This document shows, in pieces, positions 51,722 through 63,905 of a stretch of DNA of 64,000 bases. Location: assembly GCA_013289985.1 (NCBI GenBank), contig JABCYW010000009.1:25084-89083 (forward strand). The letters are read 5' to 3'. Position 1 is the first letter of the stretch; each line of letters starts with the position of its first letter. This stretch comes from Betaproteobacteria bacterium (GTDB lineage Bacteria > Pseudomonadota > Gammaproteobacteria > Burkholderiales > Burkholderiaceae_C). A program made the position numbers and the translations under genes. Under the pieces are notes generated by a model, which was not told where the DNA came from, did not search any database, and saw only the letters and a program-made list of their open reading frames with translations.

Positions 51722-52463
51722 GCTGCTCAAGGCCGGCGTCGGCGCCGCGCTGCTGTCCCTGCCCACCATGGCCGCGTTCGCGCAGGCCGCCCCGAGCCTG
51801 CCATTGCTGGTGGGCTCAGGAGGCGGCGGCTCAAGCTTCTCGGTGCCGATCCAGACGCTGCTGTTCTTCACGGCGCTGTCGTTCCTGCCGGCGATCCTGC
51901 TGATGATGACGGGCTTCACCCGCATCGTGATCGTGCTGTCGCTGTTCCGCCAGGCCATCGGCACGCAGGCCGCGCCGCCCAACCAGGTCATCACCGGGCT
52001 GTCGCTGTTCCTCACGTTCTTCGTGATGTCGCCCACCATCGACAAGGTCTACACCCAGGCCTGGGCGCCGTACCAGGCCAACCAGATCAGCTTCACCGAC
52101 GCGCTCGACAAGGGCCAGGTGCCCATGCGCGAGTTCATGCTCAAGCAGACGCGCCAGTCCGACGTGCAGCTGTTCGCCAAGCTCGCCAAGCTGCCCGCCG
52201 ACGTCAAGGGCGACGCGGTGCCGTTCAAGGTGCTGGTGCCGGCCTTCGTGGCCAGCGAGCTGAAGACCGCGTTCCAGATCGGGTTCCTGATCTTCATCCC
52301 GTTCCTGATCATCGACATGATCGTGGCCAGCGTGCTGATGTCGCTGGGCATGATGATGCTGTCGCCGGTGCTGGTGGCCCTGCCGTTCAAGCTGATGCTG
52401 TTCGTGCTGGCGGACGGCTGGAACCTGCTGCTCGGATCGCTGGCGGCGAGCTTCGCCACCTGA
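51714..52463 (+). CDS. fliP: flagellar export gate protein FliP
   Basis: The 249-residue protein has a cleavable signal peptide (residues about 1-25, ending MAAFAQA) and four membrane helices. Conserved segments are [38 protein letters not shown] and [23 protein letters not shown]. Five FliP subunits form the core of the export gate with FliQ and FliR. Confidence 0.97.
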   Translation: MTRLLKAGVGAALLSLPTMAAFAQAAPSLPLLVGSGGGGSSFSVPIQTLLFFTALSFLPAILLMMTGFTRIVIVLSLFRQAIGTQAAPPNQVITGLSLFLTFFVMSPTIDKVYTQAWAPYQANQISFTDALDKGQVPMREFMLKQTRQSDVQLFAKLAKLPADVKGDAVPFKVLVPAFVASELKTAFQIGFLIFIPFLIIDMIVASVLMSLGMMMLSPVLVALPFKLMLFVLADGWNLLLGSLAASFAT

Positions 52464-52544
52464 AAGCCTCGCTTTTCGACCGCTCACGCCGGCGCCGCGC
52501 CGGCAACATGGCTCCAGTCCCCAACACCCGGAACCGCACCCCTC

Positions 52545-52814
52545 ATGGATGCCGCACAAGTCTTCTCCATCGGCCAGCAGGCCCTCTACACGCTGCTGAC
52601 CGTCGCCGCCCCGGTGCTGCTGGTCGTGCTGGTCGTGGGCATCCTGGTGAGCATCTTCCAGGCCGCCACGCAGATCAACGAGGCCACGCTCACCTTCGTG
52701 CCCAAGCTGCTGGCCGCCGTCGCTGTGATGGGCATCGCCGGGCCGTGGATGCTCACCTCGCTGGTCGAGTACCTGCGCAGCGTGCTGCTGTCGCTTCCCT
52801 CCGCCGCCAGCTGA
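52545..52814 (+). CDS. fliQ: flagellar export gate protein FliQ
   Basis: The 89-residue protein has two membrane helices (VAAPVLLVVLVVGILVSIF, and VPKLLAAVAVMGIAGPWML) with QAATQINEATLTFVPK between them. It is a standard FliQ. It follows fliP after 81 bp and precedes fliR by 19 bp. Confidence 0.96.
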   Translation: MDAAQVFSIGQQALYTLLTVAAPVLLVVLVVGILVSIFQAATQINEATLTFVPKLLAAVAVMGIAGPWMLTSLVEYLRSVLLSLPSAAS

Positions 52815-52833
52815 CTTCCTTCTCGCGCACGCG

Positions 52834-53601
52834 ATGATCTCGCTCAGCGAAGCCCAGATCATGGCCTGGCTCACGCCGGTGCTGTGGCCGTTCATCCGCG
52901 TGCTGGCGCTGTTCTCGTCCATGCCCGTGCTGGGCCAGCGCAACGTGCCCGTCCGCGTGCGCATCGCGCTGGCGTTCTTCATCGCCCTCGGCGTGGCCGG
53001 CACAGTGTCGCCCACGGCGGCCGCCAACGTGCCGCTGGATTCGCCGGCCGCCATCCTGCTGGTGGTGCAGCAGGTGCTGATCGGCTTGTCGCTGGGCTTT
53101 TCCGTGCGCATCATCTTCACGGCCATCGAGTTCGCCGGCGAGATCATCGGCCTGCAGATGGGCATGAACTTCGCGGGCTTCTTCGACCCCGCCACCGCGC
53201 AGCAGGCCACCGCCACCAGCAGCTTCTTCTCGACGATGGTGGCCTTCCTGTTCATCGCGATGAACGGCCACCTTCTGGTGATCGAGGCCGTCGTGCAGAG
53301 CCTTGTGGCGTTCCCGGTGTCGCCCGAGCCCTTCGCGTTCCTGCACGCGGTGCGCCCCGAGACCTGGGGCGCCGAGATCTTCCGCCTGGGCCTGTGGATC
53401 GCGCTGCCGCTGATCGCCATGCTGCTGTTCGTCAACATGACGCTGGGCATCATCGCGCGCGTGGCACCGCAGATCAGCATCTTCTCGGTGGGCTTCCCCA
53501 TCACGATGAGCGTGGGGCTGCTGGGCGTGATGTTCACGCTGCCGCTGCTGCAGGGGCCGTTCACGGCCGCGCTCGAGCAGATGCTCACCCTCTTCAGGTA
53601 G
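52834..53601 (+). CDS. fliR: flagellar export gate protein FliR
   Basis: The 255-residue protein has about six membrane helices. It contains the family segments ALFSSMPVLGQRNVPVRVRIALAFFIAL and IIGLQMGMNFAGFFDPATAQQATATSSFF. One FliR caps the FliP5FliQ4 gate. It ends the flagellar block; the next gene, pabBC, is unrelated in function. Confidence 0.96.
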   Translation: MISLSEAQIMAWLTPVLWPFIRVLALFSSMPVLGQRNVPVRVRIALAFFIALGVAGTVSPTAAANVPLDSPAAILLVVQQVLIGLSLGFSVRIIFTAIEFAGEIIGLQMGMNFAGFFDPATAQQATATSSFFSTMVAFLFIAMNGHLLVIEAVVQSLVAFPVSPEPFAFLHAVRPETWGAEIFRLGLWIALPLIAMLLFVNMTLGIIARVAPQISIFSVGFPITMSVGLLGVMFTLPLLQGPFTAALEQMLTLFR

Positions 53602-53637
53602 CTACACTTCCGCGCTCCGCCCACACGCACCGCGCGC

Positions 53638-55464
53638 ATGCCTGAAACCGGGCCCCGTCCCACCGCCCTCATCGATTTCCGCTCGCCCGACGACGGCGTC
53701 GCGCCGCTGCGCCTCGCGTTCGGCGCGCCGCGCGAGCACCTGCGCGCGATGACGCCGGCCGAGGTGCCGCCGCTGCTCGCCCGCGTGGACGCGCTGGCCC
53801 GCGCGGGAGCGTGGTGCGTGGGCTACCTGCGCTACGAGGCAGCCACCGCCTTTGACGCGGCGTTCGAGACGCACGCCCCGGCTGGCCCGGCACGCCCGCT
53901 GGCGGCGTTCGCCGTGCACGACGCGCCGCTCGCGGATGCGGTCGCCGATGCCGAGGGCGCCGCCACCGTGCAGTGGTCGGGCGGCCCGCGACGGGCGGCG
54001 TTCGACGCCACCATCGCCGAGATCCTGCGCGCGATCGCCGACGGCGAGGTTTACCAGGTCAACGCCACCGCGCCGTTCACCGGCACGCTGCGGGGCGACG
54101 CGCTCGCGCTGTTCGCGGCGCTGCGCCGCGCGCAGCCGAACGCCTACGCGGCGTACCTGGACTTCGGCACGCCCGATGCCCCGGACGACCGCATCCTGTC
54201 CGTCTCGCCGGAGCTGTTCTTCGACTGGCGCGGCGGCCGGTTGCTCGCCCGCCCGATGAAGGGCACCGCGCCGCGCGGCGCGACGCCCGATGAGGACGCG
54301 GCGCAGTCGGCCTTCCTGCGCAGCGCGGCGAAGGAGCGCGCCGAGAACCTGATGATCGTGGACCTGCTGCGCAACGACCTCTCGCGCATCGCCACGCCGC
54401 ATTCGGTGCGCGTGCCGCGCCTGTTCCACACCGAGGCCTGGCCCACGGTGTGGCAGATGAGCTCCGACGTGGTCGCCACCACGCGCCCCGCCGCCACGCT
54501 GGCCGACGTGTTCGGCGCGCTGTTTCCCTGCGGCTCGATCACCGGCGCGCCCAAGGTGCAGGCGATGCGCCTCATCCGCCGGCTCGAGCCCGAGCCGCGC
54601 GGCATCTATTGCGGCGCGGTCGGCGTGGTGCAGCCCGGCGGCGCGGCCACCTTCAACGTGCCCATCCGCACGCTGGCGCTGCGCGAGGAGGGCGGCGCGA
54701 CGCAGGTGCGCTGCGGCATCGGCAGCGGCATCACGGCCGACGCGACGGCCGCGGGCGAATGGGACGAGTGGCGCCACAAGCGCGCCTTCGTCGAGCGCGC
54801 GAGCCAGGCGTTCGAGCTGCTGGAGACGCTGCGGCTCGAAGACGGCCGGTTCGTGGACGTCGATGCCCACCTGGCCCGCATGGCCGCCGCGGCGCGCCAC
54901 TTCGCGTTCGCGCAGCCGCTGGAATCGGCGCGCCGCGCGCTGGCCGGCGTGTGGGCCGCGCATCCGGCCGGCGCCTGGCGCGTGCGCCTGCTCGCCGATC
55001 GCGCGGGCGCCGCGCGGGCGCAGGCGTTCGCGCTCGCGCCCACGTCCGCTCCGGTGCGCGTGCGCCTGGCCGACCGCCCGCTGGCGGGCAGCGACGGCGA
55101 GTTCGTGCGCTTCAAGACCACGCACCGCGCGCACTACGACGCGTTTGCCTGCGCGGAGGCCGACGTCTTCGACACGCTGCTGTGGAACGAGCGCGGCGAG
55201 CTGACGGAGTTCACGCGCGGCAACGTGGCGCTGCGCATCGGCGGCCGCTGGCTGACGCCCGCGGCGAGCTGCGGCCTGCTGCCGGGCATCGGCCGCGCGC
55301 GCCTGCTGCGCGAGGGCAGGATCGAGGAGGCGGTGCTCATGCGCGAGGACCTGGCGCAGGCGGACGGTGTCGCGTTCTTCAACAGCCTGCGTGGCTGGAT
55401 CGAGGCCCGCGTGGACGCCACGGAGTCGCCGGTCCACTTGACGATCGGCACCGATCCTCGATAG
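53638..55464 (+). CDS. pabB: fused aminodeoxychorismate synthase (PabB) and aminodeoxychorismate lyase (PabC)
   Basis: The 608-residue protein joins two steps of p-aminobenzoate (folate) synthesis. Residues about 1-390 are the PabB synthase (MKGTAPRGATPDED near 205-218, then FPCGSITGAPKVQAMRLI), and residues about 400-605 are a PLP-dependent lyase of the PabC type (PLP Lys in RFKTTHRAHYD; LTEFTRGNVAL). It needs a glutaminase partner (PabA), not seen here. It starts 36 bp after fliR but has no functional link to the flagellar genes. This fusion is common in betaproteobacteria. Confidence 0.92.
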   Translation: MPETGPRPTALIDFRSPDDGVAPLRLAFGAPREHLRAMTPAEVPPLLARVDALARAGAWCVGYLRYEAATAFDAAFETHAPAGPARPLAAFAVHDAPLADAVADAEGAATVQWSGGPRRAAFDATIAEILRAIADGEVYQVNATAPFTGTLRGDALALFAALRRAQPNAYAAYLDFGTPDAPDDRILSVSPELFFDWRGGRLLARPMKGTAPRGATPDEDAAQSAFLRSAAKERAENLMIVDLLRNDLSRIATPHSVRVPRLFHTEAWPTVWQMSSDVVATTRPAATLADVFGALFPCGSITGAPKVQAMRLIRRLEPEPRGIYCGAVGVVQPGGAATFNVPIRTLALREEGGATQVRCGIGSGITADATAAGEWDEWRHKRAFVERASQAFELLETLRLEDGRFVDVDAHLARMAAAARHFAFAQPLESARRALAGVWAAHPAGAWRVRLLADRAGAARAQAFALAPTSAPVRVRLADRPLAGSDGEFVRFKTTHRAHYDAFACAEADVFDTLLWNERGELTEFTRGNVALRIGGRWLTPAASCGLLPGIGRARLLREGRIEEAVLMREDLAQADGVAFFNSLRGWIEARVDATESPVHLTIGTDPR

Positions 55465-55565
55465 CGGCTCGCGGGTTGACAAGGCATGGACGCGAACCAA
55501 CACTGAAGCGCGCCGGACGTCGTGGCTGATGAGCATGCCGGCGCACTTCATGAGGAGCGCCGAAC

Positions 55566-56153
55566 ATGACATCGAGACTGGCGAAGTGCCTTGTCGCAAT
55601 ACTGCTGCTCGGCTTGTCGAGCCTGGCCTCGGCCGGCGCGCGGGCCATCGACATCTTCACCGTCAATGGCGTCCCGGGCACAGGGGGCTATTCAACCTAT
55701 ACAGGGCCTTGCTACTGCACCGAAAAGGCCTTCTACTCGCCGGTCATGTTGCTGTCACCCGGCACCTACGACTTCGGGGAAATCACGGACTATTGGGTGC
55801 AGTCGGGCTCCACGCCGGACGGCGGCCCTGATCAACCGAATCTGTACCTGCTGTTCAGTCCGATGGAAATCACGGGCACGTATCCCGACGGCTATCCCTG
55901 GACGTATTTCACCTTTCCGGCCAATGCGCTGTGCGACCAGGGCGACGCCGCCTGCAATGCGAGCTTCCAGAACAAGTCGGCGGACATGGATCTGACCGTG
56001 ACGCTGCCGCCAGGAGAAAACGCGGTCCAGATCGTGCTGATCGGCAACTATCGGTATACGTCGCCACTGCCCGAACCAGTCGCGTCCACCCTGTTCATCC
56101 TTGGCCTGGCGCTGGTTGTCGGAATTTCGAAGAGGCGGGGTTTGCCCGGCTGA
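55566..56153 (+). CDS. PEP-CTERM sorting-domain protein, extracellular
   Basis: The 195-residue protein has a signal peptide (about residues 1-23, cleavage after SLASA), a Gly/Tyr-rich mature part with four Cys and a C-terminal PEP-CTERM signal. The signal reads PEP at residue 169, a hydrophobic helix (STLFILGLALVVGI) and a basic end (KRR). In species with an exosortase (EpsH-like) such proteins are processed at this site and placed at the surface or in biofilm matrix. No exosortase gene is in the window. It is divergent in role from its neighbours. A TTGACA-like box lies about 85 bp upstream of the ATG. Confidence 0.9.
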   Translation: MTSRLAKCLVAILLLGLSSLASAGARAIDIFTVNGVPGTGGYSTYTGPCYCTEKAFYSPVMLLSPGTYDFGEITDYWVQSGSTPDGGPDQPNLYLLFSPMEITGTYPDGYPWTYFTFPANALCDQGDAACNASFQNKSADMDLTVTLPPGENAVQIVLIGNYRYTSPLPEPVASTLFILGLALVVGISKRRGLPG

Positions 56154-56216
56154 GGTGCGGATCGGGCCGACGAGTCGACGCTGGCGGACCGAGCGGACCG
56201 CGACCCCTGCCCGCCC

Positions 56217-57455
56217 TCAGGCAGGATGCTTCCCGCCCTTGGCCGTGTTGCCGCCGGTGAACGCCCCGTCGTCGTAGGCCACGCAGTAGGCGCGCCAATC
56301 CGCGTTGACATCGTCGGCGCACGCCTGTGCCGCCTCGATCAGCTTGTCGCTCCAGCGCGCGCGGCCCTCGCCGAACGCGATCAGTTCGTCCGCGATGGCG
56401 GAGCCCTGCCTGCCGGAGCTGCGCAGGTGCGCCGACGCCATGACATGGCCCATCGTGCCGATGACGCGCTGGATATCGTCGAGCGCCACGCTCTCGCCGT
56501 CGAGGGCGACACGATCCTCGGTCGGCTGCAGCGCCCGCAGGATGTAGGAGGAATGCTGCCATTCGAGCGGATTCAGGAAGGCCATGGACACCGCCTGCAT
56601 CCTGCGCTGGACGGCCACGACGCGCTGGGCCTCCGATTTCCACACCGGCTGCTTGAACGGGCTGTGCCGCGCGATTTCCGAGGGCATGGCCATCTTGAGG
56701 TCCAGCAGGTAGTTGCCGTCCGGCGATCCCTTGCCCTGGACCAGGACGGCGTAGCGATCGACGCCCAGGCTGCCCGTCCCGGCGATCCTGCGGGCGACGT
56801 CGAGCACCGAGAAGAATTCCGGATCGGGTTGCGTGCGGGCGAATTCCTCGATCAGTTGCGTGACCTGTCCGCGCTGGGTCAAGGTGACCGGGAGCGCGCG
56901 CTTGCCGTCGCAGCGGATCGAGCGCTGCTTTCCCTTGCTTGCGCAGCGCTTGTCGAGGAAATCCACGCGGCGCCGTTGCTCGATCTCGAGCAGCAGGTCC
57001 CGGACCAGGCCTTGCGAGGTCTCTCGTTCGACCCAGCACGCCTTGCCGGACGCCAGGGTGTCCGCATAGCCCTCGATGAACTTGCGGCAGAGGACGATGC
57101 TCTCGTTGGCGGTGGCGCGGATCGTCTCGCCCGCGAGCAGGATGCTGGACAGGAACCGGACCAGATCCCAGCTGACGGGCGCGAGGGCGCCTTCGTCGAA
57201 GTCGTTGATGTCGAAGTACGCCAGGCGGTTGTCGCCCTTGTAGGTGCCGAAATTCTCCAGGTGGGCGTCGCCGCAGAGCCAGGCGCTCGGGGCCTTGCCG
57301 AACAGCTCGCCCTTGGGCAGGCGATCGTAGAAGCGATGGCAGGTGCCGCGCAGGAAGACGAACGGGTTCGCCCGCATCTTGGCCAGCTTCATCAGCAGGC
57401 GTTCGGGATCCCGTCCGGCGTTGAACGTCTGGATCGATTCCACGATGTCGGGCAT
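56217..57455 (-). CDS. DUF2252 family protein
   Basis: The 412-residue protein matches the DUF2252 group, which has a kinase-like fold (WLCGDAHLENFGTYKG, FDINDFDEGALAPVSWDLVRFLSSILLAG, with catalytic-loop-type Asp residues). Members are found in many bacteria, often near polyphosphate or transport genes, and their substrate is unknown. The start at MPDIVESIQTFNAG was taken because the frame upstream runs into the thiDE gene on the same strand and lacks the conserved start. It converges with the PEP-CTERM gene. Confidence 0.88.
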   Translation of the reverse strand: MPDIVESIQTFNAGRDPERLLMKLAKMRANPFVFLRGTCHRFYDRLPKGELFGKAPSAWLCGDAHLENFGTYKGDNRLAYFDINDFDEGALAPVSWDLVRFLSSILLAGETIRATANESIVLCRKFIEGYADTLASGKACWVERETSQGLVRDLLLEIEQRRRVDFLDKRCASKGKQRSIRCDGKRALPVTLTQRGQVTQLIEEFARTQPDPEFFSVLDVARRIAGTGSLGVDRYAVLVQGKGSPDGNYLLDLKMAMPSEIARHSPFKQPVWKSEAQRVVAVQRRMQAVSMAFLNPLEWQHSSYILRALQPTEDRVALDGESVALDDIQRVIGTMGHVMASAHLRSSGRQGSAIADELIAFGEGRARWSDKLIEAAQACADDVNADWRAYCVAYDDGAFTGGNTAKGGKHPA

Positions 57456-57559
57456 GTTCTTCCTGGTTTCGTTGCGGGCAAGGAGCGCGGCTGGACCTCC
57501 GGTCGATTGTCGTCCGGCGACGGGCCCGGCGATTGAATGCTTGCTGAATCCACGCGCGC

Positions 57560-59206
57560 TCACGCGCTCGCGGGCACCAGCGTCGTGCGCGCAAACGCCG
57601 GCGTGCGCCCGTGTGCGGGCGCCGCATCCACGGCCGCCCGCAGCGCCGCGACGGCGGCGCGCGGATCGTCGCTGCGCGTGATCGCGCCCACCACCGCCAC
57701 CGCCCACGCCCCGGCGCTCATCGCGGCGCGGGCGCGTGCCGCGTCCATGCCGCCGATGGCCACCACGGGCGTGTCGGCGAGCAGGTCGCACCAGTAGGCC
57801 AGGTTGGCCTCGCCCTGCGGGATCCACGGCATCTTCTTGAGCGTGGTCGCATGGATGGGCCCGCACGCGATGTAGCTCGGGCGCAGCGCGCGGGCGCGGC
57901 ACACCTCCCAGTACGAGTGCGTGCTGATGCCCAGCAGCAGGCCGGCGTGGTGCAGGGCGTCGATGTCGGCCGCCTCCAGGTCGTCCTGGCCCAGGTGCAC
58001 GCCCTGCGCGCCGAGTTCCAGCGCGAGCTCCCAATGGTCGTTCACGAACAGCGTCGCGCCCGCGGCCCGCGCGATGGCCACCGCGGCACGGATCTCGCGC
58101 GCCAGCACGTCGCCGGAGGCGTCCTTGATGCGCAGCTGCACCAGCCGCACGCCGTCGGCCACCACGCGCGCGACCCAGTCGCTGCTGTCGACGATGGCGT
58201 AGAGCCCGCGCGTGGACGCCGGCATGGCCGGGAAGTCGAAGCGCGAGGCCGCGTGGGGCAGGGGATTGAGCGCGGGCAGGTTGTCCAGCCGGCCCGCGAA
58301 GCCGGCGCGCGGCGCCACCGGCCCGGCGCCCTCGCCGGCCGCATAGGCGTGGCGCAGGCCCTCGCGGGTGGCCATCTTGGCCAGCACCACCGCGTCGGCG
58401 GCCGCGAAGCCGTGGGCCAGCGCGGCCGCCGCCGACGCCGCGAACACGCAGCCGGTGCCGTGGTCGTGCGCGGTCTCGATGCGGCGCGAGGCCAGCCAGC
58501 CGCGGCTGCGCAGGCCGTGGTCGGCGTCGAGCCAGTCGTGCGCCCATGCGGCGCGCGCGTCGATCTCGGCCAGGCGCGAAGCCAGCCGCGTGGTGGACAG
58601 CTGCTCCAGCTCGTCCTCGCCCAGGCGGTTGGCGTCGCCGCCGGTGACGGCCACCGCGCGCACGCCGAACGCGCGCCACGCGCGCGCGAGCGCCTCGGGG
58701 CCCAGCAGCTGCGACGACGGCACCAGCGCGCGCGCCTCGGCCACGTTGGGCGTGGCCAGCGTGGCCAGCGGCAGCAGCTCGCTCCGATAGGCCTGGCGCA
58801 GCGCGTCGTCGGCGAAGGCCGTGCCGGTGGTGGCGCCGAACACCGGGTCGACCACCAGCGGGATGGCGCGGTCGGGAAAGCGCTCGCGCAGCCGGCGCAC
58901 CGCCGCGACGACGACGCGCAGGTTCTCGAGGCTGCCCAGGAGTCCGGTCTTGATCGCGTCGGGCGGCATGTCGTCGGCCAGCGCCGCGAGCTGGGCCTCC
59001 AGCACGGAGGGCGCCACCGGCTCGACATGCGTGACGGCCAGCGAGTGCTGCGCGGTGACGGCCGCCACCGCGCAGGCGGCGTGCACGCCGAACGCGTCGA
59101 GGGCGCGGGTGTCGGCCTGGATGCCGGCGCCGCCGCCGCTGTCGGTGCCCGCGATGGTCCAGACGACCGGACGGCGAGCGCGTTCTTCTTCTTCTTCGAG
59201 CATCAT
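57560..59206 (-). CDS. thiDE: bifunctional HMP(-P) kinase / thiamin-phosphate synthase (ThiD-ThiE fusion)
   Basis: The 548-residue protein has an N-terminal ThiD kinase (TIAGTDSGGGAGIQADTRA; catalytic HDHGTGCVFAASAA near 240) and a C-terminal ThiE TIM barrel (GVRLVQLRIKD, LFVNDHWELALELGAQGVHLGQDDL, VAIGGMDA). ThiD phosphorylates HMP and HMP-P; ThiE joins HMP-PP with the thiazole to make thiamin phosphate. The junction lies near residue 300. The charged start MMLEEEEERARRPV precedes the ThiD domain, eight bp after thiG. Fusions of these enzymes are known in several bacteria. Confidence 0.93.
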   Translation of the reverse strand: MMLEEEEERARRPVVWTIAGTDSGGGAGIQADTRALDAFGVHAACAVAAVTAQHSLAVTHVEPVAPSVLEAQLAALADDMPPDAIKTGLLGSLENLRVVVAAVRRLRERFPDRAIPLVVDPVFGATTGTAFADDALRQAYRSELLPLATLATPNVAEARALVPSSQLLGPEALARAWRAFGVRAVAVTGGDANRLGEDELEQLSTTRLASRLAEIDARAAWAHDWLDADHGLRSRGWLASRRIETAHDHGTGCVFAASAAAALAHGFAAADAVVLAKMATREGLRHAYAAGEGAGPVAPRAGFAGRLDNLPALNPLPHAASRFDFPAMPASTRGLYAIVDSSDWVARVVADGVRLVQLRIKDASGDVLAREIRAAVAIARAAGATLFVNDHWELALELGAQGVHLGQDDLEAADIDALHHAGLLLGISTHSYWEVCRARALRPSYIACGPIHATTLKKMPWIPQGEANLAYWCDLLADTPVVAIGGMDAARARAAMSAGAWAVAVVGAITRSDDPRAAVAALRAAVDAAPAHGRTPAFARTTLVPASA

Positions 59207-59214
59207 GAGCTCAC

Positions 59215-60048
59215 TCAATCGACGAGGATGGGCTCGTTGCCGCACGGCGTGCTGGGACGCGCCATGTCCTGCGGCGCGATCAGGCCGGCCTCGTAGCCCA
59301 GGCGGCCGGCGGCCACCGCGTGCGCGAAGGCCATGGCCATCTGCGGCGGATTCACGGCCTGGGCCACCGCCGAATTCAGCAGCACGCCGTCGTAGCCCAG
59401 CTCCATCGCGAACGCCGCGTGCGACGGCGCACCCAGGCCGGCATCGACGATCATGGGCACGCCCGGCAGGCGCGCGCGCAGCGTGCGCAGCGCGGCGGGA
59501 TCGAGCACGCCCTGGCCGGAGCCGATGGGCGCGGCCCAGGGCATCAGCACCTCGCAGCCGGCGGCCAGCAGGCGCCGGCAGACCACCAGGTCGTCGGTGC
59601 AGTACGGGAACACATGGAAGCCCAGCCGCGTGAGATGGGCCGCCGCGTCGACCAGCTCGAACGGGTCGGGCTGCAGCGTGTGCTCGTCGCCGATGACCTC
59701 CAGCTTGATCCACGGCGTGTCGAACAGCTCGCGCGCCATCTGCGCCAGCAGCACGGCCTCGCGCGCGCTGCGGCAGCCGGCGGTGTTGGGCAGCAGGCGC
59801 GCGCCGGTGGTCGCGCACACGCCGCGCAGCATCGCGATCGCGTCGCCGTCCTGCGGCACCGCGCCGCCCGCGAGCTCGCGCTTGAGCCCCACGGTGACCA
59901 CCTGCGCGCCCGACGCGGTGATCGCGTGCGCCAGCACCGCGGGCGACGGGTAGCCGGCGCTGCCGATCAGGAAGCGGCTGTCCAGGCGTTGCCCGTAGAC
60001 GCGCCAGGGCGAGGGCGCGGCCGCCGAGAAGTCCAATCGCGTAGTCAT
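59215..60048 (-). CDS. thiG: thiazole synthase ThiG
   Basis: The 277-residue TIM-barrel protein has the Schiff-base Lys in [20 protein letters not shown] (residue about 105) and [12 protein letters not shown], with [15 protein letters not shown] and [21 protein letters not shown]. It makes the thiazole phosphate of thiamin with ThiS-thiocarboxylate, DXP and dehydroglycine. It follows thiS on the same strand. Confidence 0.95.
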   Translation of the reverse strand: MTTRLDFSAAAPSPWRVYGQRLDSRFLIGSAGYPSPAVLAHAITASGAQVVTVGLKRELAGGAVPQDGDAIAMLRGVCATTGARLLPNTAGCRSAREAVLLAQMARELFDTPWIKLEVIGDEHTLQPDPFELVDAAAHLTRLGFHVFPYCTDDLVVCRRLLAAGCEVLMPWAAPIGSGQGVLDPAALRTLRARLPGVPMIVDAGLGAPSHAAFAMELGYDGVLLNSAVAQAVNPPQMAMAFAHAVAAGRLGYEAGLIAPQDMARPSTPCGNEPILVD

Positions 60049-60109
60049 GGCAAAGCCTCCGGCCTGCGGCCTGCGGCGCGAGCGCCCTCCGGAGCGGCCG
60101 AGCGGGCGC

Positions 60110-60355
60110 TCATCCCCCGACGATGGCCGAGAACACGACCAGCCGGTCGTCGGGCCACAGCGGCGTGTCGACGCGGGCCCCGCGCGGCACGAAGCGCGTG
60201 TTGACGGCGGTGGCCACGGCCGCGTCGTCGTCGCCGCGCTCGGCGAGGATGTCGGCCACGGTGATGCCCAGCCGCCAGGCATGGACATCGCCGTTGACGA
60301 TGACGTTGGCGGGCGTCACGCGCGTGGGCGCGAACACGTTGTCTCCTTCACGCAT
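60110..60355 (-). CDS. thiS: sulfur carrier protein ThiS
   Basis: The 81-residue protein ends in GG, the site of adenylation and thiocarboxylation, and has the ubiquitin-like fold pattern ([18 protein letters not shown]). It is about 15 residues longer than typical ThiS at the N-terminus, and a later start may be the true one. The ATG overlaps the end of thiO by eight bp. Confidence 0.88.
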   Translation of the reverse strand: MREGDNVFAPTRVTPANVIVNGDVHAWRLGITVADILAERGDDDAAVATAVNTRFVPRGARVDTPLWPDDRLVVFSAIVGG

Positions 60356-61520
60356 GGGCGATCTCCTTGCGGCGGGCGCCCAGCATCAGGCCGGTGCGCT
60401 CCAGTGCCTCCTCGACGAGGGCCGGCGCCAGCAGGAAGCCATGGCGGAACAGCCCGTTGATGCGGATGAGGCCCGGCTCGCAGTGCAGGTGCGGGCGCTG
60501 GTCGGGCGTGGCCGGGCGCAGGTGGGTGTCCGTGCGCACGATGCGCGCCTCGGCCAGCTGCGGCACGATGCTGTGCGCCGCCGACAGCAGCTCGATGGTG
60601 CTGCGCACGCTCACCGGCGAGGTGTCCTCGCTGTCGATCTCGGTGGCGCCCACGATCACCATGTCGCCGTGGCGCGGCACCAGGTAGACGCGATGGCGCG
60701 CGTGGATGCAGCGCACCGGACGGCGAAGCTCGAGCCCGGGCGCGTGCAGCCACAGCAGCTCGCCGCGCACGCCGCGCAACGCCAGCGTGCCGCGCGCCCC
60801 GAGGCCGCGCGTGTCGACGGCGAAGTCGACGTTCACCGGCCGGCGGCCCGCGACGTGCAGCAGGTTCGGCTCGACCTGGGTCACGCGCTGGCCCCAATGC
60901 CACTTCACGCCGGGACTCTCGGCCACCAGCGCCGGCAGCAGGCGCGTGGTGTCGACCTGGCCCTCGCCGGGCAGCAGCCAGCCCTGCAGGCCGGGCACGA
61001 GCGAGGGCTCGAGGGCCGCGAGCGCGTCCTTCGTCAGGGCCTGCGGGTCGCGCCGGGGCGGCGCGTCGCGCGGATCGCACAGGCGCAGCGTGGTGGGGTC
61101 CTCGCGCTCCGACACGTCGTGCAGGCGCTCGCGCGCGGAACGCGCGTTGGCGGCCTTCATGCGCGTGAGCACGCGCAGCGCGGCGCCCGAGTCGGCCGGG
61201 TGCGCCACCAGCATGCTGCCGTTCAGCCGCAGCAGCGCTGGCGTGCGGTACTGCGGCCCGAGCGCGGCGATGATGCCGGGCCACAGGTCCAGCGAGCGCC
61301 AGCCGCGCCCGGCGATGTCGGCCGGCGCGTGGTCGAGCTCGGCCAGCGGGCTGAGCATGCCGGCCGCGGTGAAGGCCGCGGCGGGATGCGATCGCTGGCC
61401 CTCGGGCGCGGCGGCGTCGGGCGCGAGGTCGAACACCTCCACCTCGTGGCCCAGGCGTGCGAGCTGGAACGCGAGCAGGCGGCCGGCGACGCCGGCGCCC
61501 GCGATGCCGATGCGGCTCAT
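60348..61520 (-). CDS. thiO: glycine oxidase-like FAD enzyme ThiO
   Basis: The 390-residue flavoprotein begins with the Rossmann FAD motif GIAGAGVAGRLLAFQLARLG and has the DAO-type C-terminal domain (HRVYLVPRHGDMVIVGATE, LIRINGLFRHGFLLAPALVEE). ThiO oxidises glycine to the imine needed for the thiazole ring, replacing ThiH of anaerobes. The start at MSRIGIAG is supported by the dinucleotide-binding motif directly following. It lies between thiC and thiS. Confidence 0.9.
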   Translation of the reverse strand: MSRIGIAGAGVAGRLLAFQLARLGHEVEVFDLAPDAAAPEGQRSHPAAAFTAAGMLSPLAELDHAPADIAGRGWRSLDLWPGIIAALGPQYRTPALLRLNGSMLVAHPADSGAALRVLTRMKAANARSARERLHDVSEREDPTTLRLCDPRDAPPRRDPQALTKDALAALEPSLVPGLQGWLLPGEGQVDTTRLLPALVAESPGVKWHWGQRVTQVEPNLLHVAGRRPVNVDFAVDTRGLGARGTLALRGVRGELLWLHAPGLELRRPVRCIHARHRVYLVPRHGDMVIVGATEIDSEDTSPVSVRSTIELLSAAHSIVPQLAEARIVRTDTHLRPATPDQRPHLHCEPGLIRINGLFRHGFLLAPALVEEALERTGLMLGARRKEIAHA

Positions 61521-61598
61521 TTGACGACCCTCCGCCTTGCGGCTGCGGTGCAAGCGTCTTCGGGCGGCCGTGCGTCGCTCATGGCAGTCTCCCGTTGG

Positions 61599-63747
<2,149 letters not shown>

Positions 63748-63905
63748 AGCAGCCAGTGTAGCCCGGCCGTGCGACTCGACGATGACCAATTCCGGGTATA
63801 TCGATAAACGGCACGGGGTATGGCGAATCGTCTGACTTTTTGGGCTCATCGCCGATCTGCGGAGTGCCTTGGTTTGCGGGGCGCGCTGGGTCAGGCACGA
63901 CTCAC

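Noticed and set aside
56217..58679. A longer DUF2252 protein starting inside thiDE
   Set aside because: The upstream frame is antisense-free but out of frame with thiDE and has no homology, while conserved DUF2252 sequence begins after the chosen ATG.
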